A stretch of 64,000 nt of DNA from Desulfotomaculaceae bacterium (GTDB lineage Bacteria; Bacillota; Desulfotomaculia; Desulfotomaculales; Pelotomaculaceae), in NCBI GenBank assembly GCA_028696455.1, contig JAQVGZ010000004.1, positions 26,430 through 90,429 on the forward strand, written 5' to 3'. The position numbers and the translations under genes are program-made. Below are positions 9,215 to 19,010 of this stretch, one piece after another. Under the pieces are notes generated by a model, which saw only the letters and a list, made by a program, of their open reading frames with translations, did not search any database and had not been told where the DNA came from. The number at the start of each line of letters is the position of its first letter. Position 1 is the stretch's first letter.

Positions 9215-10465
9215 ATGCCTGAATATATTGTGAGAAACCCTAACCTTGCCCCGGACGGCAGGCTTAAAATTGATTGGGTAAAGGCGCACATGCCTGTATT
9301 AAATGCGATCAGGAAAGAATTCGAGCGGGACCGCCCTTTTGAGGGTCTCCGTGTCGCCCTGTCCATCCACCTGGAGGCCAAGACTGCTTATCTAGCCGAA
9401 GTATTACGGGCCGGCGGGGCAAGAGTTGCCGTTACCGGGTCCAACCCCCTCTCTACCCAGGATGACATAGCAGCAGCCCTGGCCGCAACCGGAATAAATG
9501 TTTACGCCTGGCATAACGCCAGTGACACAGAATATCAGGAGCACCTGCTCCACGTGCTGGATACCCGGCCTCAGTTGGTAATTGACGATGGGGGAGATTT
9601 GGTACACCTGCTGCATACGAGGCGCAAGGAGCAAGCCGCTAATGTCATCGGCGGCTGTGAAGAGACAACAACCGGGGTCAGGCGACTGGAGGCCCTGGAG
9701 CGGGAAGGAAGGCTATTGTTTCCCATGCTGGCGGTGAACAATGCCTTTTGTAAATATCTTTTTGACAACCGCTATGGTACTGGAGAATCAGTTTGGTCAG
9801 GAATCATGCGTACCACCAACCTGGTGGTGGCCGGTAAAACTGTTGTCGTACTGGGTTACGGCTGGTGCGGCAAAGGCATCTCCATGCGTGCCAAAGGCCT
9901 GGGCGCCCGAGTAATCGTCTGTGAGGTTGACCCGGTCCGGGCCATTGAGGCCTGTATGGACGGCTATCAGGTGATGAGTAGTGAGCAGGCCGCGGCTGTA
10001 GGAGATATTTTTATCACCGCCACCGGTTGCCGGGATGTCCTGCGCCGAGTCCATTTCACTAACATGAAAAACGGCGCTATCCTGGCCAATGCCGGGCACT
10101 TTGACGTTGAGATAAATAAACCAGAACTGGCCGAATTGGCGATAGAGAATCGAACAGCCCGCCAAAATGTCGAGAAATTTATTATGTCCGATGGCCGCAG
10201 CGTGTACCTCCTGGCAGAGGGGCGCCTGGTGAATCTGGCCGCCGGGGATGGCCATCCGGCAGAGATTATGGATATGTCTTTTGCCATTCAAGCGCTCAGT
10301 GCCAGTTATATCAAAAAAAATGCCGGCGAAATGCAAAAAAGGCTTTACCGGGTACCCGAGGTAATAGACCGCCGGGTGGCCTTTTTGAAGCTGGCGTCGA
10401 TGGATATTGAAATAGACCGGTTGACCAAAGAACAGAGCACCTATATGTGCGCTTGGCGGGAATAA
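9215..10465 (+). CDS. ahcY: Adenosylhomocysteinase family (possibly S-inosylhomocysteine hydrolase)
   Basis: IDDGGDL, EETTTGVRRL, FDNRYGTGES, VVLGYGWCGKG, EGRLVNLAAGDGHP. Confidence 0.94.
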   Translation: MPEYIVRNPNLAPDGRLKIDWVKAHMPVLNAIRKEFERDRPFEGLRVALSIHLEAKTAYLAEVLRAGGARVAVTGSNPLSTQDDIAAALAATGINVYAWHNASDTEYQEHLLHVLDTRPQLVIDDGGDLVHLLHTRRKEQAANVIGGCEETTTGVRRLEALEREGRLLFPMLAVNNAFCKYLFDNRYGTGESVWSGIMRTTNLVVAGKTVVVLGYGWCGKGISMRAKGLGARVIVCEVDPVRAIEACMDGYQVMSSEQAAAVGDIFITATGCRDVLRRVHFTNMKNGAILANAGHFDVEINKPELAELAIENRTARQNVEKFIMSDGRSVYLLAEGRLVNLAAGDGHPAEIMDMSFAIQALSASYIKKNAGEMQKRLYRVPEVIDRRVAFLKLASMDIEIDRLTKEQSTYMCAWRE

Positions 10466-10499
10466 AGAGTTACAGAAAAAAGATGTTGGGGGACAAATC

Positions 10500-11804
10500 A
10501 TGGCTAATATTTTAATTCAAGGCGCCACTATTCTGACCATGGAGGGGCCAGATCAAGAAATCAAGGACGGCGAAATCGCCATTCAAGGTAATCGGATAGC
10601 CGCAGTTGGGCCACGTGGCTCCATCGCGGCAGATTACCGGGCGGACAGGGTGATCAACGGCTCCGGCATGGTGGCCTTGCCCGGTCTGATTAATTGCCAC
10701 ACCCACGCTGCCATGACCTTGCTGCGCAGTTTCGCCGACGATATGCCACTGATGAAGTGGCTTTCTGAAAAAATATGGCCGGTGGAAGATAAACTTCAGC
10801 CTGAAGACATTTACTGGGGCACCATGTTGTGTTGCCTGGAAATGATCAAATCCGGCACGACTACTTTTGCCGATATGTACTTCCAGATGGACCAAGCAGC
10901 TGCTGCTGTGGAAAAGAGCGGCCTCCGTGCTTGCCTGTCCAGGGGTATGATCGGCAATATGCCAAATGCAGAGCAGGCTCTGAAAGATTGCGTCATATTA
11001 ATTAAAGAGTGGAACGGTGGGGCTGACGGCAGGATCAAGGTGATGCTGGGGCCTCACGCCCCATACACCTGCCCACCCGATTACCTCAGGCGAGTGGTGG
11101 AAGTAGCCAGGGTAAACCAGGTTGGGATTCATATTCATGTAGCTGAAACTATGGATGAAGTCAATCAAATCAAAGCCAATTATAATCAAACACCGGTTGA
11201 ATATCTACACCACGCCGGTGTGTTTGAGGCGCCGGTACTGGCTGCCCATTGTGTATATCTGGACGAGGCTGATATTGAAATGCTGGCGCGCTACAAAGTG
11301 GGTGTAGCCCACTGCCCGGAAAGCAATATGAAGCTAGCCAGCGGTATTGCCCCGATAACCCACCTGCTGGAAGCCGGTGTTAATGTTGGTCTGGGCACTG
11401 ATGGGGCTGCCAGTAACAACGACCTGGATATGCTGGCAGAGATGCAAAGTGCCGCTTTGCTGCAGAAGGTTGCTACCGGCGATCCTACGGCAATGCCTGC
11501 ATTTACCGCGCTTAGCCTGGCCACCGCTGGCGGCGCCAGGGTTCTCGGGCTAGAAAGGGAGACCGGGCTATTGAAGGCGGGCATGAAAGCAGATTTGATC
11601 TTGATTAATTTACAGCGCCCGCACTATTACCCATTACATAACCTGATTGCCAACTTAGTGTATGCTTCCCAATCTGCTGATGTGGATACTGTGATTGTTG
11701 ACGGCGAGGTACTCATGGAAGGCAGGCGGGTTTTGACCATGGACGAAGATAGAGTGATCTGGGAGACGCAACAGAGGGCGACGCAGTTGTTTGGCAGGAG
11801 CTAA
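10500..11804 (+). CDS. mtaD: 5-methylthioadenosine/S-adenosylhomocysteine deaminase
   Basis: Amidohydrolase motifs NCHTHAAMTLLRSFADD, HIHVAET, AHCPESNMKLASGIAPI, GTDGAASNNDLDM. Confidence 0.94.
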   Translation: MANILIQGATILTMEGPDQEIKDGEIAIQGNRIAAVGPRGSIAADYRADRVINGSGMVALPGLINCHTHAAMTLLRSFADDMPLMKWLSEKIWPVEDKLQPEDIYWGTMLCCLEMIKSGTTTFADMYFQMDQAAAAVEKSGLRACLSRGMIGNMPNAEQALKDCVILIKEWNGGADGRIKVMLGPHAPYTCPPDYLRRVVEVARVNQVGIHIHVAETMDEVNQIKANYNQTPVEYLHHAGVFEAPVLAAHCVYLDEADIEMLARYKVGVAHCPESNMKLASGIAPITHLLEAGVNVGLGTDGAASNNDLDMLAEMQSAALLQKVATGDPTAMPAFTALSLATAGGARVLGLERETGLLKAGMKADLILINLQRPHYYPLHNLIANLVYASQSADVDTVIVDGEVLMEGRRVLTMDEDRVIWETQQRATQLFGRS

Positions 11805-12044
11805 AGCTACAGCTCACCATAACCACCTGGGTAAGTTTAAGATGGCATGGATACTGAGTGTACACCAGGTCGGCTACAGGCGAATATATGACAGTATTCA
11901 ACACAAATAACCCAAACCACCGGTTAAACGTATTACCGCAATTGCGCTGTAAAAAACCGGCTGGTTTGGGCTGAATATGAGCTGTCCTTTACTAGCTCTA
12001 AATCAGCTGGTTCAAACAGATTTATATCAGTTGCAGCGTTGATG

Positions 12045-12914
12045 CTACGGTATTACCTTGGTTAACGGGTATTCAATAATATCCTGCGCGCCGGCCCGCT
12101 TTAAGGCTGGAATGAGATCTCTTACTTGCCTTTCTTCCAAAATGACCTCTACCGCCACCCAGTCACTATGGACTAACTGAGATATGGTTGGTTGTTTCAT
12201 TGCCGGTAATACATCCAGTATGGTATCAAGCATGTCCCCGGGCACATTCATCTTCATCCCGACCCTGTTCCGGGCACGCAGGGCTCCCTGGAGCAGAACG
12301 GACATGCTTTGCAGCTTTTCCCGCTTCCAGGGGTCATTCCAGGAACTGCGGTTTGCGTGTAATTTGGTGGTTGATTCAAGGATGGTTGCGATAATTCTCA
12401 AATTATTCGCTTTCAGAGAACTTCCAGTTTCGGTTATATCGGCAATAGCATCAACGAGATGGGGCACCTTAACCTCGGTGGCGCCGTAAGAGTACTCGAC
12501 TAAAGCATCAACATCATTTTCTTTTAGATACTTCTGTGTAACCCGGACCAGTTCAGTGGCAATCCGCTTGCCGTTGAGATCAGACACTTTTTCTATACCG
12601 CTGTTGTTAGCCACAGCTATTACCACGCGGATCGGGTTCTGGGTGTTTTTTGCATACATCAGGTCGGCCACTTCTACTACATCAGCCTCATTTTCCATGA
12701 TCCAGTCCAGTCCGCTCAGCCCGGCGTCAAGTACTCCTTCATTTACATAGCGGGGAATTTCCTGAGCCCGCATCAGTACCACTTCAAGCTCCGGGTCATT
12801 TACTGCCGGAAAGTATGAGCGGCTGCGGACAGTGATGATATATCCGGCCTGCTTAAAAAGTTGAAAGGTAGCCTCCTGGAGACTGCCTTTTGGTAAACCA
12901 AGACGAAGCTTCAA
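12045..12914 (-). CDS. hisG: ATP phosphoribosyltransferase, long form
   Basis: LRLGLPKGSLQEATFQLFKQAGY, DAGLSGLDW, C-terminal regulatory-type domain; stand-alone here. Confidence 0.92.
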   Translation of the reverse strand: MKLRLGLPKGSLQEATFQLFKQAGYIITVRSRSYFPAVNDPELEVVLMRAQEIPRYVNEGVLDAGLSGLDWIMENEADVVEVADLMYAKNTQNPIRVVIAVANNSGIEKVSDLNGKRIATELVRVTQKYLKENDVDALVEYSYGATEVKVPHLVDAIADITETGSSLKANNLRIIATILESTTKLHANRSSWNDPWKREKLQSMSVLLQGALRARNRVGMKMNVPGDMLDTILDVLPAMKQPTISQLVHSDWVAVEVILEERQVRDLIPALKRAGAQDIIEYPLTKVIP

Positions 12915-13004
12915 GTTGAATTACCTCCAAGCATATACTTATGTCATATAGTACGGTAAAAGTATACCTTTTGAGTTACCGGGGTGTCAATACCGGGCTC
13001 TTAC

Positions 13005-14177
13005 TTAAAAAGGCTGCGAAATTAGTAGCGATTGACCCGGAAAAATTAAACTGGGATTAGATAAATTGTTTATCCTTGCCAGTGCTTCTACTGTCGTATT
13101 ATAAGTTGCCGCAATGGATGCTAGAGTTTCACCTGGTTTAACTACGTGAACTAATATGCCGGCTGTCGTAATTCGCCACACTTGCAGGCCGCCAACAGCT
13201 GTTCCCAGGCCGATCAGCCCTTCACTGCTCACTGCCAGATCGTTCATCGGGAGGCCACCGGTATTAACCGCCCAATCAGGGCTGCTTCGTTCAACGGGTG
13301 CTTTGTAGCCGAAAATAAAACCTTCAGGAGTGCCCGCCAGCAGTGTTTCTACACTTTCCCCGATGAGCCTGCCCGTGGTTAGTGCAGGCACACTGCTCCC
13401 CAGGTTGTCAGAAGTGAGTACTGTTGTTAGACTCTCGCCTACCTCTACTACCCTCAAACGACCGTCACCACCACCCCAACTCAGCTCACTCCCTGGAGTT
13501 GGTCTCAAATTACCGGCAGTAAGTGATGTTACTAGTGCCGGCAAATTTCTCTGTACCGGTCCTTCCGTTATACCGATTTCAGTGTAGTTCAGCATGATCA
13601 GTCCAGATGTGCCGTCTTCAATGTAGGCCACTGCAATTAATGGAGTCTGTCCTTCAATCCTGTTAACAACTGCCAGATGTTGGGGGGGGCCTGGCAAAAC
13701 TCTAATAGCCAGTAGTTCAAGTTCCTGCCCTAGCCCATTTAGCCTGGCAACCTGATAAAAATACAGAAACTCTTGAGCCTCAGCAGCAGCAATAACCGCT
13801 TCACCTGTATCTCCAGCAAGACGCGCTAGAGCCAGGCTGACAAACCGGGCGCCAGGCTCAGGCTGTGTTTCCAACAACCGGACCAGAGAGCCTGCACTTG
13901 TACCATAAGCCAACACCCTGTCTTCTGTCCCGATAAGGATCTTGTCCCGGTTCCCTTCCCGCAGCCCGACTGCCAGGCTTAATATTACAGTTCCAACATC
14001 AATAGTTTGGGCAAGGACGTAGCCCTCGGCCGCAGGGTAAAACAAAAATGCCTTGCTACCGGCAGCTGCTACCAGATCAGGTCTGTCACTGATGACATTT
14101 CCCCACCCAACCCGGACAGGACCATTCAAGTCTTTCCTGTCCAGAATCACTTCTGCCAGAACCAAAGGCATAGACAA
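13005..14177 (-). CDS. Beta-propeller-like repeat protein with C-terminal LysM domain
   Basis: C-terminus HVVKPGETLASIAATYNTTVEALARINNLSNPSLIFPGQSLLI is LysM; N-terminal part has FG-GAP/propeller-like repeats. Confidence 0.75.
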   Translation of the reverse strand: MSMPLVLAEVILDRKDLNGPVRVGWGNVISDRPDLVAAAGSKAFLFYPAAEGYVLAQTIDVGTVILSLAVGLREGNRDKILIGTEDRVLAYGTSAGSLVRLLETQPEPGARFVSLALARLAGDTGEAVIAAAEAQEFLYFYQVARLNGLGQELELLAIRVLPGPPQHLAVVNRIEGQTPLIAVAYIEDGTSGLIMLNYTEIGITEGPVQRNLPALVTSLTAGNLRPTPGSELSWGGGDGRLRVVEVGESLTTVLTSDNLGSSVPALTTGRLIGESVETLLAGTPEGFIFGYKAPVERSSPDWAVNTGGLPMNDLAVSSEGLIGLGTAVGGLQVWRITTAGILVHVVKPGETLASIAATYNTTVEALARINNLSNPSLIFPGQSLLISQPF

Positions 14178-14215
14178 TCATCCTTTATTTTAATGTTGTA
14201 CTATATATTATGCTG

Positions 14216-14404
14216 TTACACTGCTTTGTATATTAATTTACTTTCTTTTTGATCATGGCTAACCTCGATTTTTTTTAATACTACTACGCCGTTTAGCACC
14301 TCGATCAGTATATCGCTTCCGCCACTAATCCCGAGAGTCTTCATAATATTACGCGGTATAGTGATCTGACCGTTAGGTGTGATGCACGATAATTTTTTCA
14401 TCAT
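14216..14404 (-). CDS. AbrB/SpoVT-like transition-state regulator
   Basis: ITPNGQITIPRNIMKTLGISGGSDILIEVLNGVVVLKK. Confidence 0.85.
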   Translation of the reverse strand: MMKKLSCITPNGQITIPRNIMKTLGISGGSDILIEVLNGVVVLKKIEVSHDQKESKLIYKAV

Positions 14405-14647
14405 ATTCTCTCCTCGCAGCAGTAAATTATCGCCGGCTTGTTTATTATAAAATAGCTCAATGTTTATAACTAGGGGGTATTATTGTTTGAATCTGTCATA
14501 TTTTGTTGGGGTACGGTCAATTAGAACCTGCGTCTCCAACACTCAATGCACAAGATTAATTAATATTTTGTGCTTGAATTATTCTCGAGATAGTGTAATA
14601 TAAAAGAATGACATTTTATAAGACTTTAAATCTAAGGAGCTAAGCAA

Positions 14648-15841
14648 ATGGCGATATCTAAAAAAATTAGTTCTGCAATGTCCAACTCTTCTTGGATCAG
14701 AAAACTTTTTGAAACAGGTATACAGCTTAAAAAACTGTATGGAGATGATAAAATCTTTGATTTTTCCCTGGGCAACCCCGATCATGAACCACCGAAGTCT
14801 TTCAAAGAAGCACTGACTAAATGGGCGCTCGAGCCAGTTGTCGGCATGCACGACTACATGAGCAACGCCGGTTATCCTGAAACGCGGCAGGCTATCGCTG
14901 AGGCGCTGGCCGGAGAGACCGGTCTTCCATTCAGTGAAAACCATGTCATGATGACCGTTGGCGCCGGCGGAGCATTAAATGCGGTGTTAAAAACCATCCT
15001 CGATCCCGGTGATGAAGTGATCGTTTTGTCACCCTTTTTTGTAGAATACAAGTTTTACATAGATAACCACGGTGGCATTGTTAAATTAGTGCCCACCACT
15101 GATAATTTCAACATCGATTTAAACGCTATTGATTCTGCCATATCAGCAGCGACTAAAGCAATCATTATTAATAGCCCCAACAATCCGACCGGGGTGGTAT
15201 ATGATGCTGATTCCCTGGCCGGTTTGGGAGCACTGCTCAAAATCAGGGAAGAGGAACTGGGACACCCTGTTTATGTCATATCTGACGAGGTCTATGCCAA
15301 ACTTGTCTACGATGGCGTTACAGTTCCCAGTGTGTTCAAACATATAAAAAACAGTATTCTGGCCACCTCCTACAGTAAGGATTTGGCTTTGCCCGGCGAG
15401 AGGATCGGCTATGCAGCCGTTTCTCCTGAAATAGATCAGGTGGACCTGCTCATGGACGGTCTTATTTTTTGCAATCGCACCCTGGGTTTTATCAACGCCC
15501 CGGCGCTGATGCAGCGGATAGTCACCGGGCTTCAGCATGAAAGTGTTGATATCACCAGGTATCAAGAAAAAAGAGATATTCTTTATGATCATTTAACGAA
15601 GCTAGGCTTTAAAATGATTAAACCGCAGGGAGCATTTTATCTTTTTCCTCAATCTCCCCTCGAAGATGACATTGAATTTATTAATATTGCGATGAAATTC
15701 AACATCCTGGTGGTACCCGGTACTGGCTTTGGTAAACCAGGACATTTCCGTATCGCTTACTGTGTTGAAAAACAAACGGTATTGAACTCCTTGCCGGCTT
15801 TTGAGGCATTGGCTAAGGAACTGGGCTTAAAGCCATTATAA
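14648..15841 (+). CDS. PLP-dependent class I/II aminotransferase
   Basis: NNPTGVVYDADSL, SYSKDLALPGERIGYAA. Confidence 0.93.
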   Translation: MAISKKISSAMSNSSWIRKLFETGIQLKKLYGDDKIFDFSLGNPDHEPPKSFKEALTKWALEPVVGMHDYMSNAGYPETRQAIAEALAGETGLPFSENHVMMTVGAGGALNAVLKTILDPGDEVIVLSPFFVEYKFYIDNHGGIVKLVPTTDNFNIDLNAIDSAISAATKAIIINSPNNPTGVVYDADSLAGLGALLKIREEELGHPVYVISDEVYAKLVYDGVTVPSVFKHIKNSILATSYSKDLALPGERIGYAAVSPEIDQVDLLMDGLIFCNRTLGFINAPALMQRIVTGLQHESVDITRYQEKRDILYDHLTKLGFKMIKPQGAFYLFPQSPLEDDIEFINIAMKFNILVVPGTGFGKPGHFRIAYCVEKQTVLNSLPAFEALAKELGLKPL

Positions 15842-15972
15842 TTGCCTCAGGCAGGGATCACTTTAAAGCACAGGGGATAATGGAGATAGTTTCAAACGAC
15901 ATGGCCATCCATAGTATGTAAATGCTATAGATGGCCATGTTTATATTTTATCCGTTAGATTATTTTTGTTGG

Positions 15973-17379
15973 TTACAACTGTTTACCTTTTACCGCTTTT
16001 GAATCAGCCCGCACTTTACCCCTGGCCATAGATGCAAATATACCAAAAAAGCAGATTACGGCAAAGATCAAGAATGTTACTTTTAAACTAGCCAGCAACA
16101 GGGAGGCTGAGCCTGCCGTCAGCTGTGCATTACCTGCGTAATGTGCCAGCAACAGAGTGACTATCGACATACTTAAGGCCTGCCCGGTTAAGCGCATCGT
16201 GCCCAGTGTTGATGAGGCCACCCCGTAAAATTTTTTTTCTATGGAACCCATCACAGCATTAGTATTCGGTGAGGAAAAAAGGGCAAATCCAGCGCCGAGC
16301 AGTGATAAATTGAACATGACAGCCCAAAGCCCGCTGAATTGATCTATAAAATAAAACACCATAAGACCGATTATAGTGACCAGCATCCCTGCTGAAGCCA
16401 CGATGCGAGGCTCAATGCGGTCGGAAAGCTTGCCGGCAAGTGGAGATAATAAAGCCATAACAACTGGCTGGGATAGTAAAATTAAGCCGGCTTGCTGTGG
16501 ATCAAAACCCTGCACTACTTGGAGATAAAGAGAAAGTAAAAAACCCACGGCAAAGGTTGCACTGTAGTTAATTAACGCTGCCAGGTTAGAATAAATAAAG
16601 GCTTTGTTACTTCTAAATATTTTTAGGTTAAGTAATGGGTATGCTGCCTTAAATTGTTGCAAGAAAAATAGTATCAGAGCCAAAACACCGATGAGCAAAA
16701 GCCATTTTGCCCAGGGAATGGCAGCCACAGACGATAAACCATACATAAGCGCAATTAGTGCGAAAACATATATGAAAGCGCCGGGAAGATCAAATTTCTC
16801 CCCTTTTGCCTCCGCCCATTCCCCTTTTAATTTAAAAACTGCCAGAAAAATGATTGGCAGACCCAGAAGTGCCGTAAACAAGAACATTGAGCGCCACCCC
16901 AGGTAATGGACAAGAAAACCACCCAGAACTGGACCCAGAGAGAGGCCTGTATATACTGCAGCAGCGTTGAATCCAAGCACCTTGCCCCTTTCCTGAGGCG
17001 GGTATACAGAAGTCAAAATAGCAACGCCTGTGCCAAAAATCATTGCTCCCCCGATACCTTGCAGACACCGGAAAATAATTATAGTTTTCATTGAGCCAGC
17101 CACTATGCAAAGAAAAGAAAACAGCGTGTGCAAGGTAACTCCTATGGTAAAAACTTTTTTCCTGCCCCATAAATCCGCCGCCCGGCCGAAGGGAACAAGA
17201 AACGCTGCAGATGCCAGAAGATAAGATGAGACAACCCAGCTTAAAGTGACCGTATTACTGTTAAATTGCTCACCAATAGATGGTATGGCCAGGTTTATGG
17301 CACTGCCCGTAAAAGGAGTAAGGAACGCTGCGAGTGTGGCAACCAGAAGGGCACTTTTTTTTAAGGGCTCCTCTTTCAT
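15973..17379 (-). CDS. MFS transporter (DHA2/EmrB-like)
   Basis: About 14 TM segments, FGRAADLWGRKKVF, GIGGAMIFGTGVAILTSVYPPQERGKVLG. Confidence 0.92.
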   Translation of the reverse strand: MKEEPLKKSALLVATLAAFLTPFTGSAINLAIPSIGEQFNSNTVTLSWVVSSYLLASAAFLVPFGRAADLWGRKKVFTIGVTLHTLFSFLCIVAGSMKTIIIFRCLQGIGGAMIFGTGVAILTSVYPPQERGKVLGFNAAAVYTGLSLGPVLGGFLVHYLGWRSMFLFTALLGLPIIFLAVFKLKGEWAEAKGEKFDLPGAFIYVFALIALMYGLSSVAAIPWAKWLLLIGVLALILFFLQQFKAAYPLLNLKIFRSNKAFIYSNLAALINYSATFAVGFLLSLYLQVVQGFDPQQAGLILLSQPVVMALLSPLAGKLSDRIEPRIVASAGMLVTIIGLMVFYFIDQFSGLWAVMFNLSLLGAGFALFSSPNTNAVMGSIEKKFYGVASSTLGTMRLTGQALSMSIVTLLLAHYAGNAQLTAGSASLLLASLKVTFLIFAVICFFGIFASMARGKVRADSKAVKGKQL

Positions 17380-17448
17380 AACAACCTCCGCTCATACAGG
17401 CCGGAACTAGTCTTGTGATTTAAGATAGCTTGATTACTTGATATTAAT

Positions 17449-17907
17449 TCAGGCACCCCCAGTTGTTCCAATTTTTCTTGAAAGCTCTTCCCAAAGGCTT
17501 GGGTATCTTTTGGCAATATTAAATGGTTTACCCCGATCATCCACATAAGCATGATTGGTGCTTCCTTCAGCCGTGACGGTGTTGTCCTCCTTTAACACAC
17601 GATAGGCAAAAGTGATCCGGGTGCGGGTTAATGAAGTGATACTAGTCTCTAGAATAACTTTTTCCACTGGTCGCAGTGATAGCCGGTAACGGCAGAAAGC
17701 ATCAATAACTACTAATTCGATACCCTGGTTATGGAAGATATCCATATAAGAAAGGCCTACCTGATCCAAAAATGCGATCCGGCCGTCGGTAAACCAATCG
17801 AAGTATTTAGCGTAATAAGTAACACCGGCGGCATCACAGTCACCCCAGCGAACAGTAAATTCCACCCTTACAGCATCACTGCCTTTATGTTCCGTTCCTG
17901 TTTTCAT
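17449..17907 (-). CDS. Acyl-CoA thioesterase (4-hydroxybenzoyl-CoA thioesterase-like)
   Basis: RWGDCDAAGVTYYAKYFDWF hot-dog signature. Confidence 0.9.
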   Translation of the reverse strand: MKTGTEHKGSDAVRVEFTVRWGDCDAAGVTYYAKYFDWFTDGRIAFLDQVGLSYMDIFHNQGIELVVIDAFCRYRLSLRPVEKVILETSITSLTRTRITFAYRVLKEDNTVTAEGSTNHAYVDDRGKPFNIAKRYPSLWEELSRKIGTTGGA

Positions 17908-17994
17908 ATGTTCCCATCCCCTGACTTTATTAATTATTTTTTCAGTAGCGAAAAGAATACTCCCTAGCTTGTCTTCCGGCTTAAAATCCGTTTA

Positions 17995-18474
17995 CTAAAA
18001 AACTATGATAAAGAACCATACGATCATTATTACCTCGACGGCCAGCTTAAGTACTGTACCGCCTAAAAACCCGATCAAGGTACCAATACCAACGCGAATA
18101 GCTTTATCTAAATCATTTCTGCGATATAGCTCTCCTGCCACGGCGCCAATAAACGGACCGGCAATCAAGCCGAATGGCCCCAACAGCAGTATTCCCAGCA
18201 CGCCTCCCAGCACGCTTCCCCAGATCGCTGCTTTTGAACCCCCGTAATGTTTTGCTCCCATAACACCGGCCAGGTAATCAATTAAGAATACCAGTGCCAC
18301 TGCCAGTCCCTGACCGATGAAAAATAACCACGAAAGGTTGTCGAATTTAACAAATAACCCGTATATTAGCATTCCAAGCCAAATTAAAGGAGCTCCGGGC
18401 AGCATTGGCAGAACTGTTCCAATAACCCCAACGGTAAAAAATACTACTGCAATAATAATGCCGGTAATAACCAT
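17995..18474 (-). CDS. DUF456 family membrane protein
   Basis: Gly-rich TM repeats VLGGVLGILLLGPFGLIAGPFIGAVAGEL. Confidence 0.82.
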   Translation of the reverse strand: MVITGIIIAVVFFTVGVIGTVLPMLPGAPLIWLGMLIYGLFVKFDNLSWLFFIGQGLAVALVFLIDYLAGVMGAKHYGGSKAAIWGSVLGGVLGILLLGPFGLIAGPFIGAVAGELYRRNDLDKAIRVGIGTLIGFLGGTVLKLAVEVIMIVWFFIIVF

Positions 18475-18592
18475 TTTAAACTATCCTCCCTGATTATACC
18501 TGCCCTATATTATACAACAAAATAAGCCACATAAGTGGCATATTTTGTTTCAGATGCATATTTGATAAGTTTTAAGGGTGTCGCGACGGATA

Positions 18593-18790
18593 TTAAATAA
18601 CATCATTAACCATATTGCTCTTTCTTGCATCACTCCTGTGAATAATCCCTTCCACCCGTGTGGCGGCCTTTGCAACGCAATTTCTGCGGGGCTTATCTGT
18701 ACTATTGCGAAAATGTCTGGCAGCCCTAGACATAGCCATTACTGCCAGCGCAGCTGCACCTATTCCTGCAAGTGTACGATATGATAACAT
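18593..18790 (-). CDS. Small hypothetical protein with N-terminal hydrophobic segment
   Basis: 65-aa ORF preceded by a GGGGGG-type SD. Confidence 0.4.
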   Translation of the reverse strand: MLSYRTLAGIGAAALAVMAMSRAARHFRNSTDKPRRNCVAKAATRVEGIIHRSDARKSNMVNDVI

Positions 18791-19010
18791 TTTCTATCCC
18801 CCCTGCAATAACAGTTTCTTTATATTTTTCGCCCCTTAGCCACAAATTATACCAGACAGCAAAATTCCTGGATTTGTGTTTTCCAAAGCCATTACATATA
18901 ATAACTGTTGGCGATGTAACACCCAAAAGAAATTACCTTGACAGTGGATAGTAATAAAAATAAGATTAAAATTAATACAGTAAAGAAGAAAGTGAGCGAA
19001 CACTAAAATA

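Noticed and set aside
9404-10501. Long minus-strand ORFs opposite ahcY (e.g. 9797-10501)
   Set aside because: Antisense shadow ORFs of a well-supported + strand gene; no SD or recognisable domain
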